From: Gavia stellata
Lineage: Eukaryota > Chordata > Aves > Gaviiformes > Gaviidae
Assembly (NCBI RefSeq): GCF_030936135.1
Contig: NC_082617.1
Coordinates: forward strand, 2,786,001-2,850,000
Length of the DNA: 64,000 nucleotides
Reading direction: 5' to 3'
Shown here: one piece after another, positions 18,674 through 31,576 of the stretch
Position numbering within the stretch: position 1 is the first letter of the stretch
Layout of the letters: each line of letters opens with the position of its first letter
Position numbers and translations under genes: made by a program
Notes under the pieces: model-generated
Database searches by the model: none
Seen by the model: only the letters and a program-made list of their open reading frames with translations
What the model was told of the DNA's origin: nothing

Positions 18674-21600
18674 TCAGTTGTCATCAAAAACACTGCTGTT
18701 CCTGTTACTGAAGCTGTTTTCCTTGACCATCACTCGGTATGAGATGCGCATGAAGGAGCCAGTGAGCAGCACGACAAAGAGGATAAGGAGCAAAGACCAG
18801 ACCCCCGGTTCAATCCCCTTGAGGAAGCCTGGGCTGTCCTGGGGGATGGTGTTGGTCAGACTCAGCAGGTACCCAAGACTCCAGCCAGATGATGTATCAC
18901 CCATCTATTGAAATAAAAAAGAGGAGAGGTCAGAAGAGAAGGAGACAGTCTGGACCCCAGCTGTGTTTCTGTGCACAGGCCCAAGGCCTTGCATACTTTA
19001 TTTGAGACTGATCCAAGGATTAGGCTTGAAATGAGCTCTCCCACCCTCAGTGCCCCAAGTGCGCTAATAGGCCTTAATTGCCCTGACTAGCCTCACCCGG
19101 GGCTTCCACCCACCCCCTCTGCCCGTGGGCCTGGGACCTCCATTTAAGCTCTGGCCTGGGCAGCCGCCTCTCTTCTGAGCTCTGGTGTAGGTGTGTGCTG
19201 TTCTTTCTCCTGCTTACTGACTGGTTTTCCCAGGTGGACCTTAGGTCTACATTGTGAGTAGTTCTGTCTCTGGCCCTGCTGCCTGGCTGAACCTTAGCCC
19301 TTTGTTGTTGGTAGCTTGTCTCTGGCTTTCCGGGCTGGGCTCCCTGGATGGACCCTCGACCTACCTTGTTACCTTGCCTTGGTCTGATGATCACCATGTG
19401 GCTGACTGAACCGCTGTTGCTGATGTGGCTCTGCTCGGCAGGACTATGCCTTTGCTGGTGGGTTGAGAAGAGGTCTGGGAATAGGCTTTCTTTTTTTTTG
19501 TGAAGGGGAGGACCTGAATTAAATCCTTCTTTCCTTAGGGGCTCCAGATCCTGAAGCAATTTCAGACCTTACAAGCCAGTTATAAACCCTCACTAGCATA
19601 AAGGTGATTGCAAAGAGGTAGGGCAGCATCTTTTGGCTCAGGAAATATTACCAGCAGTTTGTCCTTAGCATTAAGTGGTGTTCAAGTCATACTTCCTTCC
19701 CTGTTGGGCATAGACTCTTAAAGATGGTATTGCTCCAGATGAGGTTTTGACCCATGTGTTTTTCAGTGGGAACAAGTGTAATCTCTAGCTCTCTGACAGA
19801 GTCAGTTTTCTTGCTTATCACACTTGTGAATTTATTTTGCAAAAACTTCTTGCTGGAGAAACCTACCTGGTTAGGGCTTGTTGGAGTGGGGACAGGCTGA
19901 CTTTGCTGAAACAAACCCTCCCTTGTAATTGGAAATGCCACTCTGTAGGTAACTGACCTTCTTCTGGAACGCAGTCCAAACAGGCACGTCAAAGTCAAAC
20001 GTGTATCCCTTTGTACTGAGATGAAAGATGAAGGCAGACACAGCGCAGTAATCAGCAAGTGTATCCAGGCTTGTCTGGGACTCCTTGACCAACTGGTGTC
20101 ATTTCCAAAAGAAGATGGGGGGAAAAAAATAAAAGAAGTAAATATTCAGTAGCTGAATTTCAGGCCTGCTATAACCTCTCCTTTCCTGCTCTGGGACTGA
20201 CTGTGGGACTGGAGAAGAGGTTTGTGTCCTGTGCAGACTGAAACCGTGCTTCCTGCACCCACTGGGCTGTGGCCTGGGAACCAGTGTCATCTCTTGGTGC
20301 CTTTGTTCCCATCTTATTAAAGACAAGGCAGTTCCAAGAGCAGCAGGACTGGCAGCCAGGTCTTCTACACCTTGCAGGTGAACTGCTTTGTATGATTCTC
20401 TGCTCTCTAATTAGGTTAGGCTAATGCTGCAGCCTTTCACTCAATAGGAGCATTAATAGGATCTTTCTCGTCTATCCAGAAGAGACAGCTTTAGGGAACT
20501 GCTTAGGGGCTTTGCTACCCCATTAGCAAACCCTGTAGAAATTGTCCAATTTGAATGTTACTGTGGATGCTCGGTCAGTGTAGGTGCAAATGAGGGTGAC
20601 CTCATAAGCTACCAACTGAGGGAAAGAATGTACAGGTTCCCCCCTGGCTTGGTCTCCATGGGCCCCGGTGAAGTGGGAAAGTCCCTGGAGTCTGAGCAGA
20701 TGTGTTCCTTGCACTTAAGGAGAGGAGGGTAACAGGAAGACCAAGGTGATGTACAGGAGTGAGTAGACAGCCTTCCTGTTTACTCCTTAATACGCAGTAA
20801 AAGGTACTTGCGGCTTTTCATTTAAGTCCAGCAGCAGCTGGGATTTGAGAGGAAAGAAAATAAGTGGAGCATGTTTCCTCAAAGTAAAAAAAACCCAACA
20901 AAACAAGGAGAATCCAAGTTCTTCCCTGAGGGAGACAGTAGCTTATGGCTCTGTCGGTCTGAGCCACATGGGCTTTTGCAACAGACTGTTCCTTACTTCC
21001 CGCTCTCCCTGCACACTAAGTTATTCCATAGTTACCTCTTTGACGGACATTCCACAAAGCCTGTTGACTGCCTGACCCAAGTCAGGAGAGGGTACAGTTT
21101 CTCTCATGAAATCCATGGCCTTAGAAATCACCTACAACAGGAGCAGAAAAAATCATCAGGTTGGACCTCGCTCTGCATCCTTGCATATGGTGCCTATAGG
21201 AAAGTGGCAGTAGCTGTGGGGCGCATTGCCAGGGTGCCCTTCCTGTGTGCTTGTGTTGGTGGTTAGAGGGCCTCCGATGGGTGCAAGGAAGACAAGCAGG
21301 ATCTGTTACTGTCTGGAGATGGAAACAGGACTGTTTCTAGTTTGCACGCAGCAGCCTTTCTGGCCCTGTCTGGAGAAGTAGGCAGGGCCTTATGCTCCTT
21401 GGCACCATGTCCATGGGAGGCTCTCGGGAGCAGGGGAGATTTCTGTAATTCCTCCCTCTAAAATGCACTCGGTTTGTCCTAGGGTCTTGAGCTGGTCCTG
21501 GCTTAACAACCCAATGACTTTGGGCACTAGATTCAGGGTCTCAGATATAAGCACGCTTGGGGTGCAGCATGCCCAGATGTTTGCTGAGGGAGTGGCAGGG

Positions 21601-24600
21601 GATCTTCAGCTTCACCACCGACTTCGTGTGGGAAGATCTGCTCAGCGTGCAACTCCTGGCTGTCCTGTCCCAGCTGGCTCTGTGGAGCCCCAGAGTTTGT
21701 CTCACTAGCAGACGTTGCTGAGACATGGATGAAGAAAGCCCTACCACAGTCCTTGGTGGGAAGCCTGTGCTCCGTATTTGAACAGCTGTGCGCCAATGAG
21801 GGGGAGAGGGCAAGCGTGCATGTGTACAGCGTTAGCCAGAGCACTGGCTGTCTTGGCTAGCAGAGGGCACAGCATGGCTATTCCCACTGTATTTATTAAC
21901 GATCAAACTGGTCCCGTTTCATGGGTTCTCCATACCAGTTGCTTACCCCAGTGTAAATGAGAACCCACCAGAAACCTGGTCCGGAGGGGCTTGAAATCAC
22001 TGCTGAGGGAATGCTCGAAGAAGGTGCAGGAAGAGGAAGAGTTGAGCAGGCTTTGCACAAGTCTCATGCAGGCGGTGGGATTGCTGGAGCCGGTGATGTT
22101 GAAGACCTCCTCAGGGCCAGGGATGTCCGATACGTCATCACTGACGGCGCAAGGCCCAGCATGCACAGATTGCCACTGCGCTTCCCGGGAGTAGGTGAGG
22201 GGCCAGCAGGGATTAGACACAGTTTTAGCACTTCTCTGATCCTAGAGGCAAAATAAAACAGCGACACAGGCAGCAAGAGAGGAGGTTGGCATCCCAGGGC
22301 TTCACAAAGAAGACAAAATGTAACACAGTGAAGAACAGTTTTCCTCTGGCACCACAATGTTGTAACCGAGCAGGCAGGCTGCAAAGGTTTGCCAAACTTT
22401 ATCTCAGCTAGTCAACTGCAAGACCCAGACTGATGCAGCAGGCTCCAGCTCCTGCGGAGTTCAGGGCAAGCTGCAGTGACTGGACCTGCTGTGGGAGGCT
22501 GAGGGGTCGCAGCCCCACCTGCTTTCCCTTAGACCAGAAATAAAATTTCAATGAATCCTGTACGCTTTCTAGTTGCAAGAAAGAGGCTGTTCTAGTCTGC
22601 CTTCCAAATGGCTCAACCTCTTAAGAATCGGTGTTTCTTATCTCTGGGAATTCCCCAAGATAACTGTGGGGACGTTCAGGCCTCAAATAAGGGGAGGTGT
22701 GGTTTATAGGGAGGCAAGTGGATGGGTAGTGAGTAGTTTATTGCTGAAAAAATAATTTTTGGTGGAGGCAAATGATTCCTGAGTTTGCATCTGAACATGC
22801 CACCCCGCCTCAAGTGAAACAAAGTTTGGAAGAACCAAAACACCTGCATGTTTTCAAAATGAAATATTGCTCTTTCAAAGATTGCTTCAGGGTTAAAGTC
22901 AGCAAAGGACAGAAATACCCCAAATGGAAGGTCCTGGTTGGTTCCTGGGTGCTGTTGTTTAGGCTCCCCTGCTAGGGTGGAGGCGCAGTTCAGAGAAGAC
23001 AAGGGAAGTCTTTGCCTCCCTCCACCCTGAAGGTGATCTTAGCACCTCTGGGGAGCAATTTTGTGCTTATGTGTATTAAGTAAGGAGCCAAATAGAGCCT
23101 GCAAGGAGGAAAGTCTGGAATGGGTGCCTGTGTGTCTGCTTGGAGGGCATCGATTTGGGCATAGAGAGCATGTTTGACAAAAGCACTGGGGTTTTTTAGA
23201 TATATGCAAAGGCCTTCTATTAAACACAGTGATTGACATTTTGCACATTAGCAGCTATGCCTTATGCAACTGTTACTCAGTGCAGAGGGTTGATATTGTA
23301 TCCAGGAACCTTGCAAATGCCCTTCTGGGAGATACTCACTTGAATGAGCATAGAGAGCAGCCTGCTGCGGAGCTGGTCCGTGCCGTGGCAGGGGCAGTGT
23401 CGAGTGTACACATTGTGCGTCTGCCCATACAGCTGCAGCCTCACTCCCTCTTTTGGTGCCTGGTTCCCTTCTTCCACCTTGGAAGTGAGCTGTGCTGAGG
23501 TTTCTCCCATGGACAGGACTCCTGCCATCCCCTTTCCGGAGGGGACCAACTGTCCTCGCCAGTCGTACTGACCCAAAACAACCAGAGAGGTCAGTTCTTA
23601 AGACTTCTACATCTGAGTTGTGGTCAGATGCAAGCATTAGTGCACACAGAGAGAAAGCGGCTTTCTGCTACAGTACAGCCCAACTTTTTTTTCCCCACAG
23701 GACATAAGGATGCTGAACCGGTGGCTCTGGAAGGAACAGAGGGGCCATTGTACAAGCACTGCCATCTGCACAGCCAGCTCCGCACAGCCAGCAAGAGCAA
23801 ACATCCCGAATGGCTGTTCAAGGCAGTGGTCTCAGCAGGTAGGAGCAGGGGAGAGAGGAGAGGATGGTGCTGGTGGGGAATGGGAAGGAAGTTTCCGGGT
23901 GGGCAGATATGGGCTTCAAGTGCTGCCTTGATGCTAAAGTGATCCTCCTGTCAGAAGAACCCTGTGGTTTCATTTCCTGCTGTCTTGCAGAACTGATTTT
24001 TGGCAGTGCTGAAGATAGCAGTACAGGCAGGGAATTTTACGCTGACTGCGGGTGTAAGCACTCTGTCCCTGGCCAGGGGAGGCTGGGTTGCTGCCAGCAG
24101 GGCTAGCAATTCCCTAACCAGCTATCTGCTGGCTACCAGAACTGCTTTTTACTTCCCTGCTCTGAAATAACTCAGCCTCTGCTCTCTGATCCACCTTTCT
24201 CTTGCACTTGGAGTTCTTCTTGAGACCTTTTGGCTTGAGAAGCCCTGGGCAGAGTAAGAAAACTTAAATGCATTCTTTTTGTAATGAGTGCCTTCTGAAT
24301 ACAGACCAGACCCCTGTGCTGCGGACACCCAGCTATACTCTTGCTAGTGTCTCAATGAGAGGAAATTTGATGGGCTTTTGCTTTGGTGGCAAAAGACTCT
24401 GCTTCTCTGTCCATCATCCACAGGATGTCCCATGGGACAGCTGGACTCAATGACAATCCCACAGCACCCCACAGACGTAGCAGCAACGCCTGTTTGACAG
24501 TGGTGCTGAGTTAGAGCTGCAGGGACTCAGGGCAGTGGAGTTCTTGTTGACACCCAGGGCCAGGGTATGTAAGGTTATCTTTGTGAGCATCCTGGATGTG

Positions 24601-27600
24601 GTGTGCAGAAAACCTCACATCTGTTACAGCAACTGCATGAGCATGTCCATGGATGGCTGTATTAGAGGTTTGATCCTTCAATCCAGTTTTAACCATCTCA
24701 CATTATGTACCCCAACCAGCTGGTGTTGGATATAGCCTGCCTCCTCCAAAAGGCAGTGCAAGCTGGACTTTTAAGCATTGTTTAAAGTACAGGGCTTTAA
24801 TCATCTCTCCATATGTTTCTTTGGCTATTTGCTAATGGGAATTGCTCAGCTCAGTTCTGTACTCCCCAGCCAGGATCATCCTTTACCTTGAAGAAGTTCT
24901 CCAGGACATAATTAACAGCAACCCAATTGAATGCTTCCTTGTCTGGACTGGACAGGATTTGTGCCCCCTGAAAGTCAAAGGGGGATGACCTCAGGGCCAC
25001 AGTCAGGGCTGCAAGGAGACCGTCAGAGAGGATGGGATGGGTGAGGCTAAACAGAAAAGAAAAAGAAGGCACATTTGTTGTTACAGGACCCTGCAAGGAG
25101 CAGCCTGCAGGGCTTGCTGCTGTGCTCCCCGCTTTGGGTAGTAGCACAAAGACACAATGACAATCCCAATCCTGATGCTACTTCCCTCTCCCCTCACACG
25201 ACACTGGGGGCAAGGACAGCAGAGGGATGATTTGCGCAGTTGTGCCACCATTCGAGAATTTGGGAGTTTAGTACCCTCTGCCACTGAGGGATCCTGTGGC
25301 CTTGCCCCATTGACCTGGCCCCCTCCAGACCTTACTTTTCCCCAGTGCCTACAAGGAGATAAAGGTCCCAGTAATGAGGGGACTGAGAACAGGGTCCACA
25401 AAAGTGTGTATGATAAGGTGGATCTTCACACCACCACTCCCAACCTGCTGACAAGAAGCACCCCTGCACACCCATGTGGGTTGTCACATAAACTTCAGCT
25501 TCCAGACTGACAGATGTCTTCCCAAGGACTTATTGCGAAGGAGACTTTACACAGACTGGTAGCAGTAGCAAGACTGTCATCTTCCTGGCTGCTTGGGTGG
25601 ACAGTACGGAGACACAGCCATGCTGTACTCCCCTTGAGTGCGTGGGGACCTGAAGAAGGTTTACCTGACTAGCAGATTAGGGATGAAACACATTGCAGAG
25701 CAGACAAGGTGAGATGCATTTACAGAATGATCCGCATGACGTGTGCTGATCTCTGGGTGTGGGTTTGCAACATTCACTCACTTCGGCTGCCTCATGCTGG
25801 TGGTTGCTCCCAAGTAGAGGGGGGTTTGGCTGTGCTGCTCTGCCGGGATCTCCTTCTGGGCCCAGTTCAAACATGGCTCCAAGCTCTTCCTTACTTTCTG
25901 AGGAGAATCTGAGTAGTTGGAGACTCCCAGACCTGAGGACCAGAGGAAAGAATGAAATTTTCTAAGGAAAGATATGGGAGAAGTGAGACAGCTGTTGCCC
26001 AAGAGGTTGCTGTCCTAGGGCATGGTTAAAGACAGGACCTGTCACAGGCAGAAGGAAGGAGTTCCTCCAGGTAGCCATCCTGCTAAAATATGATACAGGG
26101 AGCAAAACAGCACATGCATAGAAATCCCAAATCACACAAAGAGAACCCTAGCTCTGCTGCTGAGACATCCCATAAATGACCACTTATGAGCCCCAAGACT
26201 GCTGCAACAGCTGAGGCTGTCTCAGCCCAGAGGAAGAAATGTGGATTTAGCCGCTATAAAAGATAAGCAAAAGGACACACTGCCATGCAGGCAGAGCTGA
26301 GTCATGTGCCACCTCTCTCCTCCAGCCACTTCCTCTTGTGTTGGCGGAGGTGGCTTCCGAGTCCCACGCCTGCAAGCAAGACACCTCTGCTCTAGAGGAA
26401 GCTGGTGCTGTGTGGAGAGAAGCTGTGTGCAAGTCTCGACTCATCTTTCCAGCAAGATTCAATGAGGTCTTAAATGCTGGTTTTGAACTACTACCCAGAA
26501 AGAGCCTCGCTTCCCCATCCTCTGGCCCACTCATCTTCCTGCCTGTGTGACTCCCTCACCATGTGCTTTGCTCTCCTGGCCCCTGTATAGGGCTGAGCTG
26601 CAGCCTGCCTATGGCCACTCAAAGGCTGTGACCATCCTGCCATGCAGACCAAGGATGACTACTCACATCTGGGAGAGACCCCTGCCTGGATCTCTTGCTG
26701 CTGCTGACGCACTCTTCCAGCAGTAGGTTCAAATAAGTCTTCAAGTACTGAGCTACAGTCGCTGTTTTTAACCCAGCCAGTGAACATGGCAGCAGTCAAG
26801 GGACACATGCAAGGTTTCAGGGAGCCCTTATTGCATCTTCTGTATGTGGTTTGTATTGTTTACAGTCTGCAAGGGCACAAACCTTCTTCCCTGCTTGTTG
26901 TGCAGCTGCCCTCCCACAGCACACTGCTACTGAGAGTTCAGGGTTTCCCAGCATCCTGCTATAATCAGGCTTCAACATCAAAGTGAGATTGAGAGATAGG
27001 GAAGGAAAACCCCAAGCATTAATGCATGAAACCCTTTCAGCTGGCTTTGGCAGGGCCAAACCGATTCAAACTAGTGAGGAAGACCCCAATATTCTCTAAA
27101 ACGTGACACCTAAAACCAAACTGAACTCATGCTTGTGCTGTCAAACCTCGCATAGGGTGTCAGAGTCTTCAGACCTCTGTTGTCCTGGAGCTACACCGCT
27201 TACTGCCCAGAGTGCAGTCAGGAGGAGGCAGAAGATACCAGGAGTCACCCTGCAGCCAGATTTGTCTCTGTTGCTGTTCACTGCCTCGCCTGGGTGAGAA
27301 GCTCCGCAACCTTGGCTCTGCCACTGATCCACGTGGACATCAGGACCAGCCCCAGCCCCTCTGTGTGCTTCCCTGCCTGCAGCAGGCCAAAAAACCTGTC
27401 CCCTGCTACTGCTGAGTGCTCTGATGTCCAGCTGTGTATGACTAAATTTGCCCATATCAAGAAGACCCATGCTGAAAATAAGCAGCCTGTGCTTCACTGT
27501 CATCACTCTTTCAGTGTACAGCTAGATGATACAGGAGGCAAGGAAATTGCAGCGATGGTCCATGCACAGTTCTCTAGGTTTCCATCCATCCCATGCTAGT

Positions 27601-30115
27601 GCCACAGACCATCGAGCATGAATCAGGCATCTTACCTTGTACGGGACAGGAACTACAATCCCTGATCACCCCGGTCTTGTTTGCCTTGGTGGTGGTCCAC
27701 TGGTAGATGAACAGGATGGTGCGGGATGGGCCAGCATCCAGAACAATGCCATACTGGAAAAACCCCAAAACATTCTAGATAAACACCACTGAATGCATGC
27801 TGCTTTGCTATTGCGGGCTTACTCAGTGTTACGTAGGTATTCTGGGTAACCCATGGGCCTGCACTGCAGTATTTGAGTTAGCTTTTTACATTCAAAGAAA
27901 GGGTGAAGCCAGAAGATGATGTGGATTTGCAGGGAACCATCTGCATTTCTGAATATACATGAAGAGCAGCAGGAGTGGAGAAACACCCAGAAATACATCA
28001 GACCTACAGTGGCATGCTCTGTAGCTGTTCCTGAAATCAGGTAGAGGGCTTCCGCTGAGAGCTGAGCCATGTGGAGCTCAGGAAAAAACAGGTCCTAAAG
28101 CAATGGGAGATGGCACTATACAGGCTCTCGGCTGATTCTGGGACTCAAACTGCTGCCGGATTGGTTTGCTAAAGAGATAAGGGTTTCATGCAGGAATTGG
28201 AGGACTGCGGCTTGTTCCTGCTTCTGAGGAACCCAAGACTGCCACATCTGTTTGATGCCCCACTGCGGAGGTGGTGTGACATGGGCTGGGTTTGCCCCAA
28301 TGCATGCCAGACCTGCGGGAGCTGCAGCGCACTGGGACCAACCAGCACATACACTGTCCAACACAACACAGCAGCCCTGCGGAGACCGAGATAATGTCTT
28401 GGCAGAAACAGCAGTAACGAACATGAGATTTCTCAACACCTTGTCCACTGACAGTTCTCCTGTTGCCTAGAAGTGAGGCTGAGGGCTTTCTTAGTCTCTT
28501 TGCAGCCCAACATCTGGTCTATTTGCTGCTGACTGAGCTTTGCTGAGCTGCACCTCACATGTGAGGTTAGGAAATGAGAGGCCACTGGGGTACCCTGCAG
28601 CACAGCCCTGTGGCTGTTTTGGATGTCCCCACACTAAAAATAGCCCTGGTGCTAGCCTAGGGTCTCCTCCTCTCCCCGCTATTACATGACTTCAAACTGG
28701 GACATCTCCTACACAGACAGGAAAGAAACTCATGAGATCTGGGAGGTATGTGGTAGTGCATGGTCTAAGCTGTATCTTGCACAGAAATAGTTGTAGCTGT
28801 GACTGAGTGGGAGGAGAAGCCTCTTGAGAGGTTGATGTTAACGCTGTCAGAAGGGTTTTAGCACAGGACAGAGACTGGCTGCAGCCTCTGAGCAAACCTG
28901 GCTGTCTGCTGCCTTCCTGGGAGCTCCCAGCTGCACCAGACCCAGCGCCCGGGCCAGGAGCTGGTGGGACTGGAGCTGGAGCAGAAATGCGGAAGGAGGA
29001 TGGCGCTCCCTGCCCAAGCCTGCTGGCATCCTCCCACATGAGTGACAGCTCCTATTTCTCGCAGGGACATGTCAGCTGCCGCAGAAGAGGAAGAAACGAA
29101 TGGTATTGGCGGAGAAACACGGATTTTTTTCCTCCTTCACAAAATGAGAGGCTGCTGCTGGGAGTGCAAGGGAGGAGAAGGAATCGCTGCGTTTCTGCCC
29201 CAGCTCAACAGCGGGGAAGGGCAGAGCACTCGCTGGGCAGAGCATGGAGCAGTAAGGAGGTTTTTTAGTCCAATTTTTTTTCTGAGAGGAGCGTGGAGGA
29301 GGGGTAGTATCCCTAAACACACAGGTTAACCTACTTCTGTTTGAGTAAACCATAGCGTGCCTCTGATCTCACCTCAGCAGTGGTGCATCAAGATGCAGAG
29401 CGGATGGGCGTTAACCCCCGGTCACTGGGCAGATCTGACCCCCCTGTACAGAGCAGGTTGGCTCTTCGGTTAAAATCAAGAGAGGACAGAAGAGGCATGG
29501 AAGATACTATTTTTTTTTTTAAAGGCAGAGCAGCAGTTCAGGGCCAAATTCCTACTGACTTTCAAGAGGGACCTAGGTCTTTCCCTCCACTGACACCACT
29601 GGTCCCTTGCCGTGCTGGGGTGGCTCCTGACATGGGCTGCCTCTCCTCAGCCTGTGGTGAGCACCTCTTCTGGATGATATCCAGCCTGTATTTCCCTGAC
29701 CAGCCAAGGGGTTTGGCTTGTTTTCAGTTTGAAAAGCTACAGCATGTTGAAGGATGCAAACCCATCCTCTCAGTCTTGTTCTAGTCCCCTCCTGTTGCTG
29801 TTTTGGGCTAGTAACTAAGTCAGTAGTGCAATGAATGTAAAAAGCAACAAAACACACCAGGTTTTAGTTTAAATGCCCGGCTTGCACAAGGAAACAGGCA
29901 GGTTCTCCTTAAGAAGCAGTCCCACAGACAAGAAGGTCCTCTGCTTACTGCCCCTCTTGACCCCCGGCTTGGCCACCCCTCGGGCAGGCGGACGCCCTTA
30001 CCTTGGTCCTGAGAGGGGAGACGGGCACATCTTTAGTGGAGATGCAAAGCAGCACGATGCCCGTCAGTCCCGCTACGATCACCAGCCAGGGGGGAAGGAG
30101 TTCACGCCAAGACAT
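18674..30115 (-). CDS. ENTPD2-like ecto-NTPDase (GDA1/CD39 family), intact frame but degenerate catalytic motifs; probable pseudoenzyme
   Basis: Nine minus-strand exons: 30115-30002, 27753-27636, 25932-25782, 25046-24887, 23567-23340, 22241-21969, 21131-21036, 20092-19958, 18904-18674. All have GT-AG junctions and matching phases and give 501 aa; ENTPD2 is about 495. Family signs are an N-terminal membrane anchor (about residues 6-25), YGIVLDAG at 39-46, TPLYLGAT at 114-121, a LYGQ...VYT block in exon 5, GWSLGY at 432-437, and a C-terminal anchor (about 461-478) with a short cytosolic tail. Family members hydrolyse extracellular ATP/ADP. Here ACR1 is DAGPSRT (usual DAGSSHT), ACR2 GATTSMR (usual GATAGMR), the ACR3 Glu pair is D163-K164, and in ACR4 the Asp is S200 and a Gly is E203. 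Eight cysteines of four expected disulfides remain, as do N-glycosylation sequons at N63, N128, N305 and N324. LYGQ and the N-terminus favour ENTPD2 over ENTPD8. Expression is unproven; a slowly decaying gene is the alternative. Confidence 0.92.
19060..19470. repeat. Possible interspersed repeat in the last intron of the ENTPD2-like gene
   Basis: A GC-rich block with recurring short words (tctctggc, ctggctga, gaacc, cttgtctctggc) sits between exons 8 and 9. It differs in composition from the surrounding intron and reminds me of avian interspersed elements, but I cannot name a family or see clear ends. Confidence 0.25.
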
Positions 30116-30194
30116 GAAGCGGTTTTTCCTTTCGCAAAGAGTCAAAAGAGGAAGCAGTGGAGAAGCAAACTGACAGCAGCTGCTTTTTACAACC

Positions 30195-30200
30195 TTTAAA
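30195..30200 (-). promoter_or_regulatory. TATA-like TTTAAA upstream of the ENTPD2-like first exon
   Basis: The minus strand reads CTTTTTAAAGG about 80 nt upstream of the predicted ATG (30115), predicting a start near 30168 with a short 5' UTR. No CpG island is present, in keeping with a tissue-restricted gene. Confidence 0.3.
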
Positions 30201-31315
30201 AAGAGGAGAAAGGCGGGGCCGGGGCCAGGCTCTGACTTCAGCCCAGCCCCAAGCCACAGGGACCACAAGGAGCGCGTGGGCCAGGCTGCGATGCGTCAGG
30301 CAGTTCTCCCTTCCATCGCTCCATGCAATAAATAAAATGACGCTTCATGCCCGTTCCAGTGCTAGCTTTGCAAAGGCATCGGTGCAACCTCGAAACTGCC
30401 CCAGGCGACGGGGTTGAGGTAAACAGAAATGTGGGGTTAACTCAGCTGTGTAATAAGCAGAAAGCAGGCGAAACTCATCCGTTTGGTATTCTGTGCCTGG
30501 CAGTGCTAGCTGCCAAAATTAGAAATGGGGAAACTCCTTGTTGCTGAGTTTACTTTATATCTGAGGACCTGGGTGCTCAGGGTGGACCTGGGGTGCTTCC
30601 CTGCAAGCACGTGTCATCAGGTTGGGGCGGAACGCGGGCACTCTGCCCGGTTCCTTCAGACTGCTCCTTCCTCCTTGTTCACTCTCAGGTGGCACCTGGG
30701 ACAGGAAAACATCTGCAAGTTTGGGTTTCCACCTGCAGGAGACACTGGCTGGTTTGGTCTTTGCTGTGGTGGGGAGACGGCGGGAGCTGCTCGGGTCTTT
30801 TGCCCCCAGACGGCCAGTGTCAGCATAGGTGCCTGTACACCCCTTCCTGACAGCCTCCCCACGAAAGATAACCAACCCCCAGGCTTTACAAAACACGCGC
30901 CTGCTTTCTCCTTTCCGGTGCCACAAAGACATGTCCCTGAAACCAGAATTTCTGAAGCAAAATGTGTTAGTCTCAGGAGAGGTGCTTCCTTCAGACTGTC
31001 CCCATCCATTTCCCAGAGACTGGGTATAGGAATAAAAGTGCAACTCCTTTAAAGAAATGTTTTGGTTTGTGTGAGCTGGAGCATTTATTGGCAAGGCCAT
31101 CTCGTCCACACCAGAGGTCTTCACCAGCCAGGCCTCTGTCTGCAGAGCTAAAGGAATGACACCTTCTTGGTCTTGCAGGGATATTTAGAGATGCATCTCT
31201 CCATCTTAGAGTTGTTTTAGGCAAAGTGCCAGAAAGGCCTCATCTTCCTGCAGAGTTTAGACTCCAGTTCAGATTTTGCTGGTCAGCCACTAGAATGCAT
31301 CTGCAGATGTCCTTT

Positions 31316-31576
31316 AGTGACAGGACGAGGGGCGGCAGTTTTAAACTGAAAGAGGGTAGGTTTAGATTGTGCATAAAGAAGAAATGTTTTCTGATGAGGG
31401 TGGTGAGACACTGAAACGGGTTGCCCAGGGAAGCTGTGAATGCCCCATCATTGGAAGTGTTCAAGGTCAGGTTGGACGGGGCTTGGAGCAACCTGATCTA
31501 GTGAAAGAGGTCCCTGCCCACGGCAGGGGGATTGGACTGGGTGATCTTCAAAGGTCCCTTCCAACCCAAACCATTG
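31316..31576 (+). mobile_element. CR1 LINE 3'-end fragment, old
   Basis: The segment runs from 'gtgacaggacgagggg' through the conserved CR1 blocks for the ORF2 C-terminus (TRGGGSFKLKEGRFRL, then VV/RHW..LP-like) and 'tggactgggtgatcttcaaagg' to 'ccaacccaaacc'. It is diverged and lacks a clean octamer tail, so it belongs to an older CR1 subfamily than the copy at 32508. Confidence 0.85.

Noticed and set aside
19074-19559. 161-codon minus-strand frame between ENTPD2-like exons 8 and 9
   Set aside because: It falls in the GC-rich putative repeat, has no similarity to the NTPDase family, and the flanking exons already join in phase without it.
20523-20714. Possible extra ENTPD2-like exon (VAYEVTLICTYT frame)
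   Set aside because: Exons 7 and 8 already join in phase with full family coverage, and this piece aligns to no part of an NTPDase.
30525-31124. Overlapping long open frames on both strands (175 and 189 codons)
   Set aside because: Each is the antisense shadow of the other, with no recognised domain, splice context or family resemblance.
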